From Streptomyces anulatus (lineage in GTDB: Bacteria; Actinomycetota; Actinomycetes; Streptomycetales; Streptomycetaceae), in NCBI RefSeq assembly GCF_014650675.1, contig NZ_BMVK01000004.1, positions 310,001 through 374,000 of the forward strand: DNA of 64,000 nucleotides, written 5' to 3'. The notes below the pieces were generated by a model, which was not told the DNA's origin, made no database searches, and saw only the letters and a program-made list of their open reading frames with translations. Positions within the stretch are counted from its first letter, which is position 1. Each line of letters starts with the position of its first letter. Positions 27,639 to 36,445 of this stretch are shown here, in pieces. A program made the translations under genes and the position numbers.

Positions 27639-28580
27639 TCAGTGGCAGAGCCGCGCCTCGTGCTCCGCGTGACCGCTCGGCTCCAGCTGGAAGGTGCAGT
27701 GCTCCACGTCGAAGTGGTCCCCGAGGCAGCCCTGCAGCTCGTGCAGCACCTTCTCGTGCCCTATCGAGTCGAGCATCTCCTGACGCACCACCACGTGGGC
27801 GGAGAGCACCGGCATGCCCGAGGTGATCGTCCAGGCGTGCAGATCGTGGACGTCCAGGACCCCGGGCAGCTCCGTGATGTGGGCCCGTACCTTCGCCATG
27901 TCCACACCCTTGGGCGCCGCCTCCAGGAGCACGTTCAGGGTCTCCCGCAGCAGCTTCACGGTCCGGGGGACGATCATCAGGCCGATCACCAGGGAGGCGA
28001 TCGGGTCGGCGGGCTGCCAGCCGGTCGCCATGATGACGCCGGCCGAGATGATCACGGCGAGCGAGCCCAGGGTGTCGGCCAGCACCTCCAGATAGGCGCC
28101 CCGCACGTTCAGGCTCTCCTGCTGCCCGCGCGTCAGCAGCGAGAGGGAGACGACGTTGGCCACGAGACCGACGGCGGCGAACGCGATGGCCAGGCCGCCC
28201 TTCGTCTCGGCCGGGGTGATGAACCGCTCGACCGCCTCGAAGACCAGATAGCCGCCGACCCCCAGCAGCAGCAGACAGTTCGCGAGCGCCGCCAGGATCT
28301 CCGCTCGGGCGAAACCGAAGGTGCGGTTCGGCCCGGCCGGACGGTTGGCGAAGTGGATGGCGAGCAGCGCCATCCCGAGCCCCAGGGCGTCGGTGGCCAT
28401 GTGGGCGGCGTCCGCGATCAGGGCCAGCGAGTCGGAGAGCACCCCGCCGACGATCTCCATGACCATCACGCTCAGCGTGATTGCCAGGGCCACCCGGAGC
28501 CTGCCCCGGTACGCGGCGGCCGCCGTGCCCGTCGGTGGCGGCCCGCCGTGCGTATGCCCGTGATCGTGGCCAGCCCCCAT
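27639..28580 (-). CDS. Cation diffusion facilitator (zinc exporter)
   Basis: 313 residues with six hydrophobic segments. The His-rich N-terminus (HDHGHTHGG within the first 12 residues) and the metal-site residues in LIADAAHMATDALGLG (HxxxD) and VLADTLGS (second HxxxD-like site, reading as Asp-rich) fit the CDF/ZnT family, which exports Zn2+ and sometimes Co2+ or Cd2+ by proton antiport. A cytoplasmic C-terminal domain (about 215-313) has HDLHAWTITSG. No ArsR or Fur-type regulator adjoins it. Monocistronic. Confidence 0.92.
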   Translation of the reverse strand: MGAGHDHGHTHGGPPPTGTAAAAYRGRLRVALAITLSVMVMEIVGGVLSDSLALIADAAHMATDALGLGMALLAIHFANRPAGPNRTFGFARAEILAALANCLLLLGVGGYLVFEAVERFITPAETKGGLAIAFAAVGLVANVVSLSLLTRGQQESLNVRGAYLEVLADTLGSLAVIISAGVIMATGWQPADPIASLVIGLMIVPRTVKLLRETLNVLLEAAPKGVDMAKVRAHITELPGVLDVHDLHAWTITSGMPVLSAHVVVRQEMLDSIGHEKVLHELQGCLGDHFDVEHCTFQLEPSGHAEHEARLCH

Positions 28581-28692
28581 GCGAAACGCCTCCAGGTCCG
28601 TGCGTCGGCGCCGGGGCGAAACCGCCCCGACATGGCCAGTGAACTACGGGTGGGGGGTATCAGGCAACACGGCACTGAACACCGTTGTCATG

Positions 28693-28729
28693 TGCTCTGA
28701 CCTGCGGAAACGTTCCGCAGGTCAGAGCA
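28693..28729 (-). terminator. Terminator hairpin of galE
   Basis: Perfect 17-bp inverted repeat (TGCTCTGACCTGCGGAA and complement) with a 3-bp loop, 45 bp past the galE stop and before the zinc exporter start. Confidence 0.82.
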
Positions 28730-28773
28730 TTGACACGATCACTCGCGCACGGCCGAGAGGCCCCCGCCGCCCG

Positions 28774-29763
28774 TCACGGACGTCGCTCGTCCAGCGCCTC
28801 GGGGTGGCGCAGGCACCAGCCCTCCCAGGCCGACTCCACCATCTCGCGCACATCCCGCCGTGCCGTCCAGCCCAGCTCCTCGGTGATCCGCGCGGCCGAC
28901 GCCACCGCCTTCGGCGCGTCACCGGCCCGGCGCGCCTCGACCACCGGCTTCGGGCCGCGGCCCGTCACCTCGCCGATCACCTCGGCCAGCTCCCGGACCG
29001 AGACCCCCTCGCCCCGGCCGACGTTCAGCGTCAGGTCGCCGGCGCCCGCTCCGTCCAGCCGCCGCGCGACGGCGAGATGCGCATCCGCCAGATCGGCGAC
29101 ATGGATGTAGTCGCGGACGCAGGTGCCGTCCGGCGTCGGGTAGTCGTCGCCGAAGATCCGCGGGGCCTCACCACGCGTCAGCCGCTCGAACATCATCGGC
29201 ACGATGTTGAAGACCCCGGTGTCCGCGAGCTCGGGTGCGGCGGCGCCCGCCACGTTGAAGTACCGCAGACAGGCGGTCGAGATCCCGTGGGCCTTCCCGG
29301 CGGCCCGCACCAGCCACTCACCGGTGAGCTTGGTCTCGCCGTACGGATTGATCGGGAGACAGGGCGTCTCCTCCGTGATGAGGTCCACGTCCGGTACGCC
29401 GTAGACGGCCGCCGACGACGAGAAGAGGAAGCGCGACACCCCCGCCGCGACCACGGCCTCCAGCAGGACGGCCAGCCCGGCCACGTTCTCCCGGTAGTAC
29501 AGCAGCGGCTTCTCCACGGACTCGCCGACCTGCTTCTTCGCCGCGAGATGCACCACACCGCTCACCGCGTGGTCGGCCAGCACCCGGTCCAGCAGAGCCC
29601 GGTCGGAGGCCGAGCCCTCCACCAGCGTGACCGCGTCCGGCAACCGTTCCACGATGCCGCTGGAGCGGTCGTCGAGCACCACGACCCGCTCGCCCGCCGC
29701 CACCATGGCCCGCGCCACATGTGCCCCGATGTATCCCGCCCCGCCTGTGATCAGCCATGTCAT
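28774..29763 (-). CDS. galE: UDP-glucose 4-epimerase
   Basis: 329 residues, extended short-chain dehydrogenase. NAD motif GGAGYIGAH at residue 7; catalytic SSSAAVYG (Ser) and YGETK (Tyr-x-x-x-Lys) in the expected places. It interconverts UDP-glucose and UDP-galactose, feeding envelope glycans. It is away from any gal operon and borders a repeat element and the envelope operon starting at 30161, transcribed divergently, so its product may serve that pathway. This is a context inference; housekeeping galactose metabolism would also fit. Confidence 0.93.
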   Translation of the reverse strand: MTWLITGGAGYIGAHVARAMVAAGERVVVLDDRSSGIVERLPDAVTLVEGSASDRALLDRVLADHAVSGVVHLAAKKQVGESVEKPLLYYRENVAGLAVLLEAVVAAGVSRFLFSSSAAVYGVPDVDLITEETPCLPINPYGETKLTGEWLVRAAGKAHGISTACLRYFNVAGAAAPELADTGVFNIVPMMFERLTRGEAPRIFGDDYPTPDGTCVRDYIHVADLADAHLAVARRLDGAGAGDLTLNVGRGEGVSVRELAEVIGEVTGRGPKPVVEARRAGDAPKAVASAARITEELGWTARRDVREMVESAWEGWCLRHPEALDERRP

Positions 29764-29776
29764 GCCCGTCAGCCTA

Positions 29777-29938
29777 AGGGCCTGTCGTTCGGATCATGCC
29801 GGGCTCGCGTGCCCCGGCACGCGCATCTGCGGCGTTGTCATCAGTCACCAACGCTCCGCGTTGCCTCAATCCTCCGCCTTGCAGCTGCACGCACCGGACC
29901 CCGCTCCCTGATCCGGCCTGATCCGAACGACAGGCCCT
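29777..29938. mobile_element. 162-bp MITE-like repeat with 20-bp terminal inverted repeats
   Basis: The element starts AGGGCCTGTCGTTCGGATCA and ends with the exact complement (29919-29938). It has no coding capacity and no clear target-site duplication. Internally it has a further hairpin (CCGGGCTCGCGTGCCCCGG region) and a repeated CTGATCCG unit next to the right end. I recall similar sequences recurring in Streptomyces genomes. It lies 13 bp upstream of galE, between two divergent genes. Confidence 0.75.
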
Positions 29939-30160
29939 GGCCCGCCCTCCGGCACCGACCGGCGGTTTGTGGGCCGGGCCCCCGATCGATGATGATGATC
30001 GCCAACGCCGCCCGGGCTTGCAGGTCCACCCGTACAGCGCACAAACGGGCGGTGAATTCGGCCTTCCGTTCATCCGATAGCCTCAGCCGACACGCCGCCG
30101 GCCCGCCCCGTGGCCGTGCCGCCGCGTGCCGTCCACGTCAGTGCCAAGGAGTGAGTTCGT
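29939..30160. other. Promoter region of envelope operon
   Basis: 222 bp between the MITE-like repeat and the CTG start at 30161. It contains no plausible gene. A lower-GC stretch GATGATGATGATCGCCAACG near 29988-30007 is the likeliest promoter zone. AAGGAG at 30146-30151 is the ribosome site of the operon's first gene. Confidence 0.45.
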
Positions 30161-31993
30161 CTGTCGACCGCCATCCTCACCGGTGCGCCGGTACCCGGGT
30201 CGTCGCTCGCGGACGATCTGCGGTCCCTGGGCTTCGACGTGCAGACCGCCGCCGACGCCGGTGACGCCGCAACGCTCCTCGCCGCCGTCCCGGCAGGCCG
30301 CCGGGTCGCCCTCGTCGACCCGCGTTTCGTGGGCCACGTCCACGCGCTGCGGCTCGGGCTGACCGACCCGCGCTTCCCCGCCGCCACCGTCCCGGGCGCG
30401 CTCACCGCCCAGCCCGAGGCGCGCGGCGCCCTGCTGCGCGCCCTGCACCGCACCGCCGCCGCGGTCGGCGCGGGCGCCCCGGTCGTCGAGCCGGACGCCG
30501 ACCCCGCGCCCGAGGACCGCACCGTCCCCGGCCGGATCGCCGTCGCACTGGAGGCCGAGGGCACCGCCGTACAGCGCCCCGCCCTCGGCTCGCTCGTCGC
30601 GGTCGTCCCCACGGACCCGGAGCAGCAGGCCGCCGCCGAGGCGGGCCTCGCCTCGGTCGACGACGAGGCGGTACGGCTGCGCAACGCGGTGAAGGCCCAC
30701 GACGGGTTCTTCACCACGTACTGCATCAGCCCCTACTCCCGCTACATCGCCCGTTGGTGCGCCCGCCGCAACCTCACCCCGAACCAGGTCACCACCGCCT
30801 CGCTGATCACCGCGCTCATCGCGGCCGGCAGCGCGGCCACCGGCACCCGGGGCGGCTACGTCGCCGCCGGGATCCTGCTCCTGGTCTCCTTCGTGCTGGA
30901 CTGCACCGACGGGCAGCTCGCCCGCTACTCGCTGCAGTACTCCACGATGGGAGCCTGGCTGGACGCCACCTTCGACCGGGCCAAGGAGTACGCGTACTAC
31001 GCCGGGCTCGCCATCGGCGCCGTACGCGGCGGCGACGACGTGTGGGCCCTCGCACTCGGCGCGATGGTCCTCCAGGCCTGCCGCCACGTTGTGGACTTCT
31101 CGTTCAACGAGGCCAACCACGACGCGGTCGCCAACACCAGCCCCACCGCCGCCCTCTCCGACAAGCTCGACAACGTCGGCTGGACGGTCTGGGTGCGGCG
31201 GATGATCGTGCTGCCGATCGGTGAGCGCTGGGCCATGATCGCCGTGCTCACCGCGCTCACCACCCCCCGCGTCGTCTTCTACGCCCTGCTCGTCGGCTGC
31301 TCCTTGGCCGCCTGCTACACCACGGCCGGCCGCCTGCTGCGCTCGCTGACCCGCAGGGCCAGCCGCACCGACCGCGCCGCCCGGGCCCTCGCGGACCTCG
31401 CCGACTCCGGCCCCCTCGCCCAGGCCGTCGCGGCCGTCGCCCCCGGACTCCGGGGCGCGTTCACCGCCCCGGCCGTCGCCCTGCTCGGGACGCTGGTCAT
31501 GATCGGCGGTGCCCTCTTCCTCCCGTACGGCAGCCCGCTGACCGTCGCCGCGGCCGCGGTGTACGTGGTCCTCTCCGGCCTCGCCGTCGCCCGCCCGCTG
31601 AAGGGCGCGCTGGACTGGCTGGTGCCGCCGTTCTTCCGGGCCGCGGAGTACGTCACGATCCTGGTGCTGGCGGCCCGCAGCGACGTCCCGCACGCCGTTC
31701 CGGCAGCCTTCGGGCTGGTCTCGGCCGTCGCCTACCATCACTACGACACGGTGTACCGCATTCGCGGAGGCACCGGCGCGCCGCCCCAGTGGCTGGTGCG
31801 GACGATCGGTGGACACGAGGGCCGGACCGCGCTGGTGGTCGTCCTCGCCGCCGTACTCACCCACACCTCAGGTTTCACCACGGCCCTGACCGCGCTCGCG
31901 GTCGCCGTGGCTCTGGTGGTGCTCGTGGAGTCCATCCGCTTCTGGGTGTCCTCCTCGGCCCCCGCCGTACACGACGAAGGAGAACTCGCATGA
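30161..31993 (+). CDS. CDP-alcohol phosphotransferase with DUF5941 region
   Basis: 610 residues. The membrane CDP-alcohol phosphotransferase motif is complete: D247-x-x-D250-G-x-x-A-R, G264, D268 and D272, about residues 195-330 with flanking hydrophobic helices. Residues 1-190 are a soluble region; residues 360-600 hold further helices (DUF5941-type architecture, from memory). It transfers a phosphoalcohol from CDP to an acceptor. The start is exceptional: in this frame a stop lies at 30152, and the only initiator near AAGGAG (30146-30151) is CTG at 30161. The next in-frame GTG (30239) would cut into the N-terminal fold. ATGA overlap with the next gene. Confidence 0.85.
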   Translation: MSTAILTGAPVPGSSLADDLRSLGFDVQTAADAGDAATLLAAVPAGRRVALVDPRFVGHVHALRLGLTDPRFPAATVPGALTAQPEARGALLRALHRTAAAVGAGAPVVEPDADPAPEDRTVPGRIAVALEAEGTAVQRPALGSLVAVVPTDPEQQAAAEAGLASVDDEAVRLRNAVKAHDGFFTTYCISPYSRYIARWCARRNLTPNQVTTASLITALIAAGSAATGTRGGYVAAGILLLVSFVLDCTDGQLARYSLQYSTMGAWLDATFDRAKEYAYYAGLAIGAVRGGDDVWALALGAMVLQACRHVVDFSFNEANHDAVANTSPTAALSDKLDNVGWTVWVRRMIVLPIGERWAMIAVLTALTTPRVVFYALLVGCSLAACYTTAGRLLRSLTRRASRTDRAARALADLADSGPLAQAVAAVAPGLRGAFTAPAVALLGTLVMIGGALFLPYGSPLTVAAAAVYVVLSGLAVARPLKGALDWLVPPFFRAAEYVTILVLAARSDVPHAVPAAFGLVSAVAYHHYDTVYRIRGGTGAPPQWLVRTIGGHEGRTALVVVLAAVLTHTSGFTTALTALAVAVALVVLVESIRFWVSSSAPAVHDEGELA

Positions 31994-32727
31994 TCGGCCT
32001 CGTACTGGCAGCCGGTGCAGGACGACGTCTGCGCCCCTACACGGACACGCTTCCCAAGGCGCTCGTCCCTGTCGACGGCGACAAGACGGTCCTCGACCTC
32101 ACGCTCGCCAACTTCGCCGAGGTCGGACTCACCGAGGTCGCGATCGTCGTCGGCTACCGCAAGGAGGCCGTCTACGCCCGCAAGGCCGAGCTGGAAGCGA
32201 CCTACGGCGTCACCCTCACGCTCATCGACAACGACAAGGCCGAGGAGTGGAACAACGCCTACTCCCTCTGGTGCGCCCGTGACGTCATCAAGCGCGGCGT
32301 GATCCTCGCCAACGGCGACACCGTGCACCCGGTCTCCGTCGAGAAGACCCTCCTGGACGCCCGCGGCAAGGGCCAGAAGATCATCCTCGCCCTGGACACC
32401 GAGAAGGTCCTCGCCGACGAGGAGATGAAGGTCATCACGGAGGAGGGCAAGGGCGTCCAGCGAATCACGAAGCTGATGGACCCGGCCACCGCGACCGGCG
32501 AGTACATCGGCGTCACCCTCATCGAGGCCGAGGCCGCCGAGGAGCTTGCGGACGCGCTGAAGACCACCTTCGAGCGCGACCCCGACCTGTACTACGAGGA
32601 CGGCTACCAGGAGCTCGTCAACCGCGGCTTCACCGTCGACGTGGCCCCCATCGGCACCGTGACCTGGGTCGAGATCGACAACCACGACGACCTCAAGAAG
32701 GGCCGTGAGATCGCGTGCCAGTACTGA
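31990..32727 (+). CDS. LicC-like phosphoalcohol cytidylyltransferase
   Basis: 245 residues. The N-terminal LVLAAGAGRRLRPYTDTLPKALVPV block (residues 4-28) is the nucleotide-binding signature of the sugar/alcohol-phosphate nucleotidyltransferases; LicC-type enzymes make CDP-choline from phosphocholine and CTP. Residues NNAYSLWCARD and ANGDTVHP (metal Asp) follow the LicC pattern. It overlaps the stop of the CDP-alcohol transferase (ATGA) and is overlapped by the glycerol-1-phosphate-dehydrogenase-like gene, so it likely activates the polyol phosphate made by that enzyme as a CDP derivative. The actual substrate is unknown. Confidence 0.87.
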   Translation: MIGLVLAAGAGRRLRPYTDTLPKALVPVDGDKTVLDLTLANFAEVGLTEVAIVVGYRKEAVYARKAELEATYGVTLTLIDNDKAEEWNNAYSLWCARDVIKRGVILANGDTVHPVSVEKTLLDARGKGQKIILALDTEKVLADEEMKVITEEGKGVQRITKLMDPATATGEYIGVTLIEAEAAEELADALKTTFERDPDLYYEDGYQELVNRGFTVDVAPIGTVTWVEIDNHDDLKKGREIACQY

Positions 32728-33776
32728 CCCGGCTCATTCCGTCCCCGGTCGTCGTCGACATCCGGCGCGGCGCCATGGACGATCTGGCGGGTCTCCTGGC
32801 CGATCAGCGGATCTCCTCCTCGGGCAAGCTCGCCATCGCGATCAGCGACGGCTCCGGGCGCGCCCTGCGGGAGAGGCTCGCCCCGGTCCTGCCGGGTGCC
32901 GACTGGTATCCGGTGTCCGACGGCACGATCGACTCGGCGGTGAAGCTCGCCGACGGCATCAAGGGCAACCGGTACGACGCCGTCGTCGGCCTCGGCGGCG
33001 GCAAGATCATCGACGTGGCGAAGTACGCCGCGGCGCGGGTCGGGCTGCCCATGGTCGCCGTCGCGACGAACCTCTCGCACGACGGCCTGTGCTCGCCGGT
33101 CGCCACGCTGGACAACGACAACGGGCGCGGCTCCTACGGGGTCCCCACCCCGATCGCCGTGGTCATCGACCTCGACGTGATCCGTGAGGCGCCCGCCCGT
33201 TACGTCCGTTCCGGCATCGGCGACGCGATCTCGAACATCTCCTGTGTCGCCGACTGGGAGCTGGCCCACGAGGTCAACGGCGAGGAGATCGACGGCCTGG
33301 CGGCCGCGATGGCCCGCCAGGCGGGCGAGGCAGTGCTGCGCCACCCCGGCGGGGTCGGCGACGACGCCTTCCTGAAGGTGCTGGCCGAGGGGCTCGTGCT
33401 GACCGGCATCTCGATGTCGGTCGCGGGCGACTCCCGCCCGGCCTCCGGCGCCTGCCACGAGATCAACCACGCCTTCGACCTGCTGTTCCCCCAGCGCGCG
33501 GCCAGCCACGGCGAGCAGGTCGGCCTCGGCGCCTGCTTCGCCATGCATCTGCGCGGTGCCCGCCAGGAGTCCCTCCTGATGGCATCGATACTGCGCCGCC
33601 ACGGTCTGCCGGTCCTGCCGGAGGAGATCGGGTTCAGCGTCGACGAGTTCGTCAGGGCCGTCGACTACGCGCCGCAGACGCGTCCGGGACGCTTCACGGT
33701 CCTGGAGCACCTCAACCTGTCCACCGACCAGATCAGGGACGCGTACGCCGACTATGCGACGACCATCAGTAGCTGA
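32715..33776 (+). CDS. Glycerol-1-phosphate-dehydrogenase-like enzyme
   Basis: 353 residues, iron/zinc-type polyol dehydrogenase of the EgsA/AraM group. NAD site VGLGGGKIIDVAKYAA; metal-site histidines in GACHEINHAFD and ASHGEQVGLG; NLSHDG carries a substrate-binding pair. EgsA/AraM reduces dihydroxyacetone phosphate to sn-glycerol 1-phosphate, the archaeal-type stereoisomer. GTG at 32715 overlaps the cytidylyltransferase by 13 bp, and the next gene overlaps by 23 bp, so all are translated together. It probably makes the alcohol phosphate used by the two CDP-alcohol transferases; DHAP as substrate is an inference. Confidence 0.87.
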   Translation: MPVLTRLIPSPVVVDIRRGAMDDLAGLLADQRISSSGKLAIAISDGSGRALRERLAPVLPGADWYPVSDGTIDSAVKLADGIKGNRYDAVVGLGGGKIIDVAKYAAARVGLPMVAVATNLSHDGLCSPVATLDNDNGRGSYGVPTPIAVVIDLDVIREAPARYVRSGIGDAISNISCVADWELAHEVNGEEIDGLAAAMARQAGEAVLRHPGGVGDDAFLKVLAEGLVLTGISMSVAGDSRPASGACHEINHAFDLLFPQRAASHGEQVGLGACFAMHLRGARQESLLMASILRRHGLPVLPEEIGFSVDEFVRAVDYAPQTRPGRFTVLEHLNLSTDQIRDAYADYATTISS

Positions 33777-34533
33777 ACTCCGTCCGGTCGTTCACCCCCC
33801 GGGCGTGAAGGACCGGCGCAGCGGCGAGCACTGGGCCGGGCGCATGTACATGCGCGAGATCTCGCTGCGCGTGGACCGCTACCTGGTCAACACCCGCGTC
33901 ACGCCGAACCAGGTCACGTACGTGATGACGCTGGCCGGCGCGCTGGCCGCCCCGGCGCTGCTGGTGCCGGGCGTCTGGGGCGCCGTGCTCGGCGTGGTGA
34001 TGGTCCAGCTCTACCTGCTGTTCGACTGCGTGGACGGCGAGCTGGCCCGCTGGAAGAAGCAGTACTCGCTCAGCGGGGTCTACCTGGACCGGGTCGCCGC
34101 CTATCTGTGCGACGCGGCGGTGCTCGTCGGCCTCGGCCTGCGCGCCGCCGACATCTGGGGCGAGGGCCGGATCGACTGGCTCTGGGCGTTCCTCGGGACG
34201 CTCGCCGCGCTCGGCGCGATCCTCATCAAGGCCGAGACGGACCTGGTCGGCGTGGCCCGCCACCAGGGCGGGATGCCACCGGTGAAGGAGGCGGCGTCCG
34301 AGCCGCGCTCCTCCGGCATGGCGCTGGCCCGCAGGGCGGCCGGGGCGCTCAAGTTCCACCGGCTGATCCTCGGGATCGAGGCCTCGCTGGTGATCCTCCT
34401 GGTGGCCGTGATCGACGCGATCGGGGGCGACCTCTTCTACACCCGCCTGACCGTCGCGGTGATGGCCGGCATCGCGCTGCTGCAGACCCTGCTGCACCTG
34501 GTGTCCGTCCTGGCGTCCAGCAGGCTGAAGTGA
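33754..34533 (+). CDS. CDP-alcohol phosphotransferase lacking the fourth Asp
   Basis: 259 residues with about six hydrophobic helices. The family motif reads D91-C-V-D94-G-E-L-A-R, then G108 and D112, but position 116, where the fourth Asp (proposed general base) belongs, is Ala (LDRVAAY). Its partner at 30161 keeps all four. It may therefore be altered in mechanism or act as a regulatory partner. Residues 165-195 are a soluble loop (HQGGMPPVKEAASEPRSS). It starts inside the dehydrogenase gene with a 23-bp overlap and ends with a GTGA overlap onto the glycosyltransferase. Confidence 0.86.
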   Translation: MRRPSVAELRPVVHPPGVKDRRSGEHWAGRMYMREISLRVDRYLVNTRVTPNQVTYVMTLAGALAAPALLVPGVWGAVLGVVMVQLYLLFDCVDGELARWKKQYSLSGVYLDRVAAYLCDAAVLVGLGLRAADIWGEGRIDWLWAFLGTLAALGAILIKAETDLVGVARHQGGMPPVKEAASEPRSSGMALARRAAGALKFHRLILGIEASLVILLVAVIDAIGGDLFYTRLTVAVMAGIALLQTLLHLVSVLASSRLK

Positions 34534-35414
34534 CCTTTCCCATGAAACTGGGCGCGGTGATCATCACCATGGGCAACCGCCCGGACGAGCTCCGCGCCCT
34601 CCTCGATTCGGTCACCGCCCAGCACGGTGACCGGATCGAGGTCGTGGTGGTCGGCAACGGAGCCCCGGTCCCCGATGTACCCGCCGGGGTGCGGACGGTG
34701 GAACTGCCCGAGAACCTGGGCATCCCCGGCGGCCGCAATGTCGGCATCGAGGCGTTCGGCCCCTCCGGCGCCGACGTGGACGCGCTGCTCTTCCTGGACG
34801 ACGACGGGCTCCTCCCGAACCGGGACACCGCCGAGCTGTGCCGGCAGGCGTTCGCGGCGGACCCCGAGCTGGGGATCGTCACCTTCCGGATCGCCGATCC
34901 GGACACCGGCGCCACCCAGCGGCGGCACGTGCCCCGGCTGCGGGCCGCCGACCCGATGCGCTCCTCGCGCGTGACCACGTTCCTGGGCGGCGCCAACGCC
35001 GTACGCACCCGGGTCATCGCCGACGTCGGTCCGCTGCCGGAGGACTTCTTCTACGCCCACGAGGAGACGGACCTGGCCTGGCGGGCGCTGGACGCGGGGT
35101 GGATGATCGACTACCGCGCGGACATGGTGCTGAACCACCCCACCACCGCCCCGTCCCGGCACGCGGTCTACCACCGCATGGTCGCCCGCAACCGGGTCTG
35201 GCTCGCCCGCCGGAACCTGCCCGCCCCGCTGGTCCCCCTCTACCTGGGGGTCTGGCTGCTGCTGACCCTGGTGAGACGTCCTTCGGCGCCCGCGCTGAAG
35301 GCATGGTTCGGCGGATTCCGGGAAGGCTGGTCGACCCCCTGCGGGCCTCGGCGCCCGATGAAGTGGCGTACGGTGTGGCGGCTGACGAGGCTGGGCCGAC
35401 CTCCGGTCATCTGA
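34530..35414 (+). CDS. GT2-family glycosyltransferase
   Basis: 294 residues. GT-A fold: LGAVIITMGNRPDELRALLDSV at the start, nucleotide-sugar metal site FLDDDGLLP (about residue 90), LGGANAVRT, and the acceptor-side HEETDLAWR (ED motif). Two weak hydrophobic stretches near the C-terminus (VPLYLGVWLLLTLV) suggest membrane contact. Similar to rhamnosyl-type GT2 enzymes acting on envelope glycans. The GTG at 34530 overlaps the previous stop (GTGA), giving coupling; the ATG four codons later is the alternative. Sugar donor unknown; galE lies nearby. Confidence 0.88.
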   Translation: MTFPMKLGAVIITMGNRPDELRALLDSVTAQHGDRIEVVVVGNGAPVPDVPAGVRTVELPENLGIPGGRNVGIEAFGPSGADVDALLFLDDDGLLPNRDTAELCRQAFAADPELGIVTFRIADPDTGATQRRHVPRLRAADPMRSSRVTTFLGGANAVRTRVIADVGPLPEDFFYAHEETDLAWRALDAGWMIDYRADMVLNHPTTAPSRHAVYHRMVARNRVWLARRNLPAPLVPLYLGVWLLLTLVRRPSAPALKAWFGGFREGWSTPCGPRRPMKWRTVWRLTRLGRPPVI

Positions 35415-35515
35415 GAGGCTTTCCTCTGAGAGCATGAGGCGTATTTTCTTTCCGGAACCTGTCCGCCTGAGCCGCGCCCGCGACTGGCTGCGCGTGAAGA
35501 CGAGAGTTTCAACTT

Positions 35516-36445
35516 GTGAGTGACACGACCCACGACGGTGGGGTAGCCCTCGGGACCCCGCCGTCCGCCGACGAGGGCCTCGACGCGGCCCAGCTGGCCG
35601 CCAAGTACGGACTGACCGTGAGCGGCGCCAGGCCGGGGCTGATCGCGTACATGCGACAGCTCTGGGGACGACGCCACTTCATCCTGGCCTTCTCCCGGGC
35701 GAAGCTGACCGCGCAGTACAGCCAGGCCAAACTGGGCCAGCTGTGGCAAGTGGTCACGCCCCTGCTGAACGCCGCGGTCTATTACCTGATCTTCGGGCTG
35801 ATCCTGGGGACCAGGGAGGGGATTTCCCACGACGTCTTCGTGCCGTTCCTGGTCACCGGCGTCTTCGTCTTCACCTTCACCCAGAGTTCGGTGATGGCGG
35901 GCGTCCGCTCGATCTCCGGCAACCTCGGACTGGTCCGGGCCCTCCACTTCCCCCGGGCCTCGCTGCCCATCTCCTTCTCGCTCCAGCAGCTCCAGCAGCT
36001 GCTGTTCTCGATGATCGTGCTGGTCGCGGTCGCCATCATCTTCGGCAGCTACCCCTCGCTGTCCTGGCTGCTGGTGATCCCCGCCCTGATTCTCCAGTTC
36101 TTCTTCAATACGGGCCTGGCCCTCGTCATGGCCCGGCTCGGCTCCAAGACCCCCGACCTCGCGCAGCTGATGCCGTTCGTCATGCGGACCTGGATGTACG
36201 CCTCGGGCGTCATGTTCTCCATCCCGGTGATGCTCAAGGACAAACCGGCCTGGATCGCGGACGTGCTGCAGTACAACCCGGCGGCGATCTACATGGACCT
36301 GGTCCGCTTCGCCCTGATCGACGGATACGGCTCCGAAAACCTGCCGGACCACGTCTGGGCCGTCGGTGTGGGCTGGGCCGTGCTGCTGGGCGTCGTGGGA
36401 TTCGTGTACTTCTGGAAGGCAGAGGAACGGTACGGCCGTGGCTGA
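35516..36445 (+). CDS. ABC-2 transporter permease, Wzm/TagG-like
   Basis: 309 residues: a 65-residue cytosolic start, then six hydrophobic segments (first near residue 80). SRAKLTAQYSQAKLGQLWQVVTPLL is the conserved entry helix of polysaccharide and teichoic-acid export permeases. GTG at 35516; a 101-bp gap separates it from the glycosyltransferase. The next gene encodes the matching ATPase with an 8-bp overlap. The pair likely exports a lipid-linked glycopolymer or glycolipid made by the genes upstream. Confidence 0.91.
   Translation: MSDTTHDGGVALGTPPSADEGLDAAQLAAKYGLTVSGARPGLIAYMRQLWGRRHFILAFSRAKLTAQYSQAKLGQLWQVVTPLLNAAVYYLIFGLILGTREGISHDVFVPFLVTGVFVFTFTQSSVMAGVRSISGNLGLVRALHFPRASLPISFSLQQLQQLLFSMIVLVAVAIIFGSYPSLSWLLVIPALILQFFFNTGLALVMARLGSKTPDLAQLMPFVMRTWMYASGVMFSIPVMLKDKPAWIADVLQYNPAAIYMDLVRFALIDGYGSENLPDHVWAVGVGWAVLLGVVGFVYFWKAEERYGRG

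Noticed and set aside
29774..30073. 99-codon minus-strand ORF over the MITE-like repeat
   Set aside because: Composition unlike real genes, crosses the repeat, no ribosome site; treated as non-coding.
30151..30238. GTG at 30151 as start of the phosphotransferase
   Set aside because: It is out of frame with the conserved protein; only CTG at 30161 fits the ribosome site and the N-terminus.
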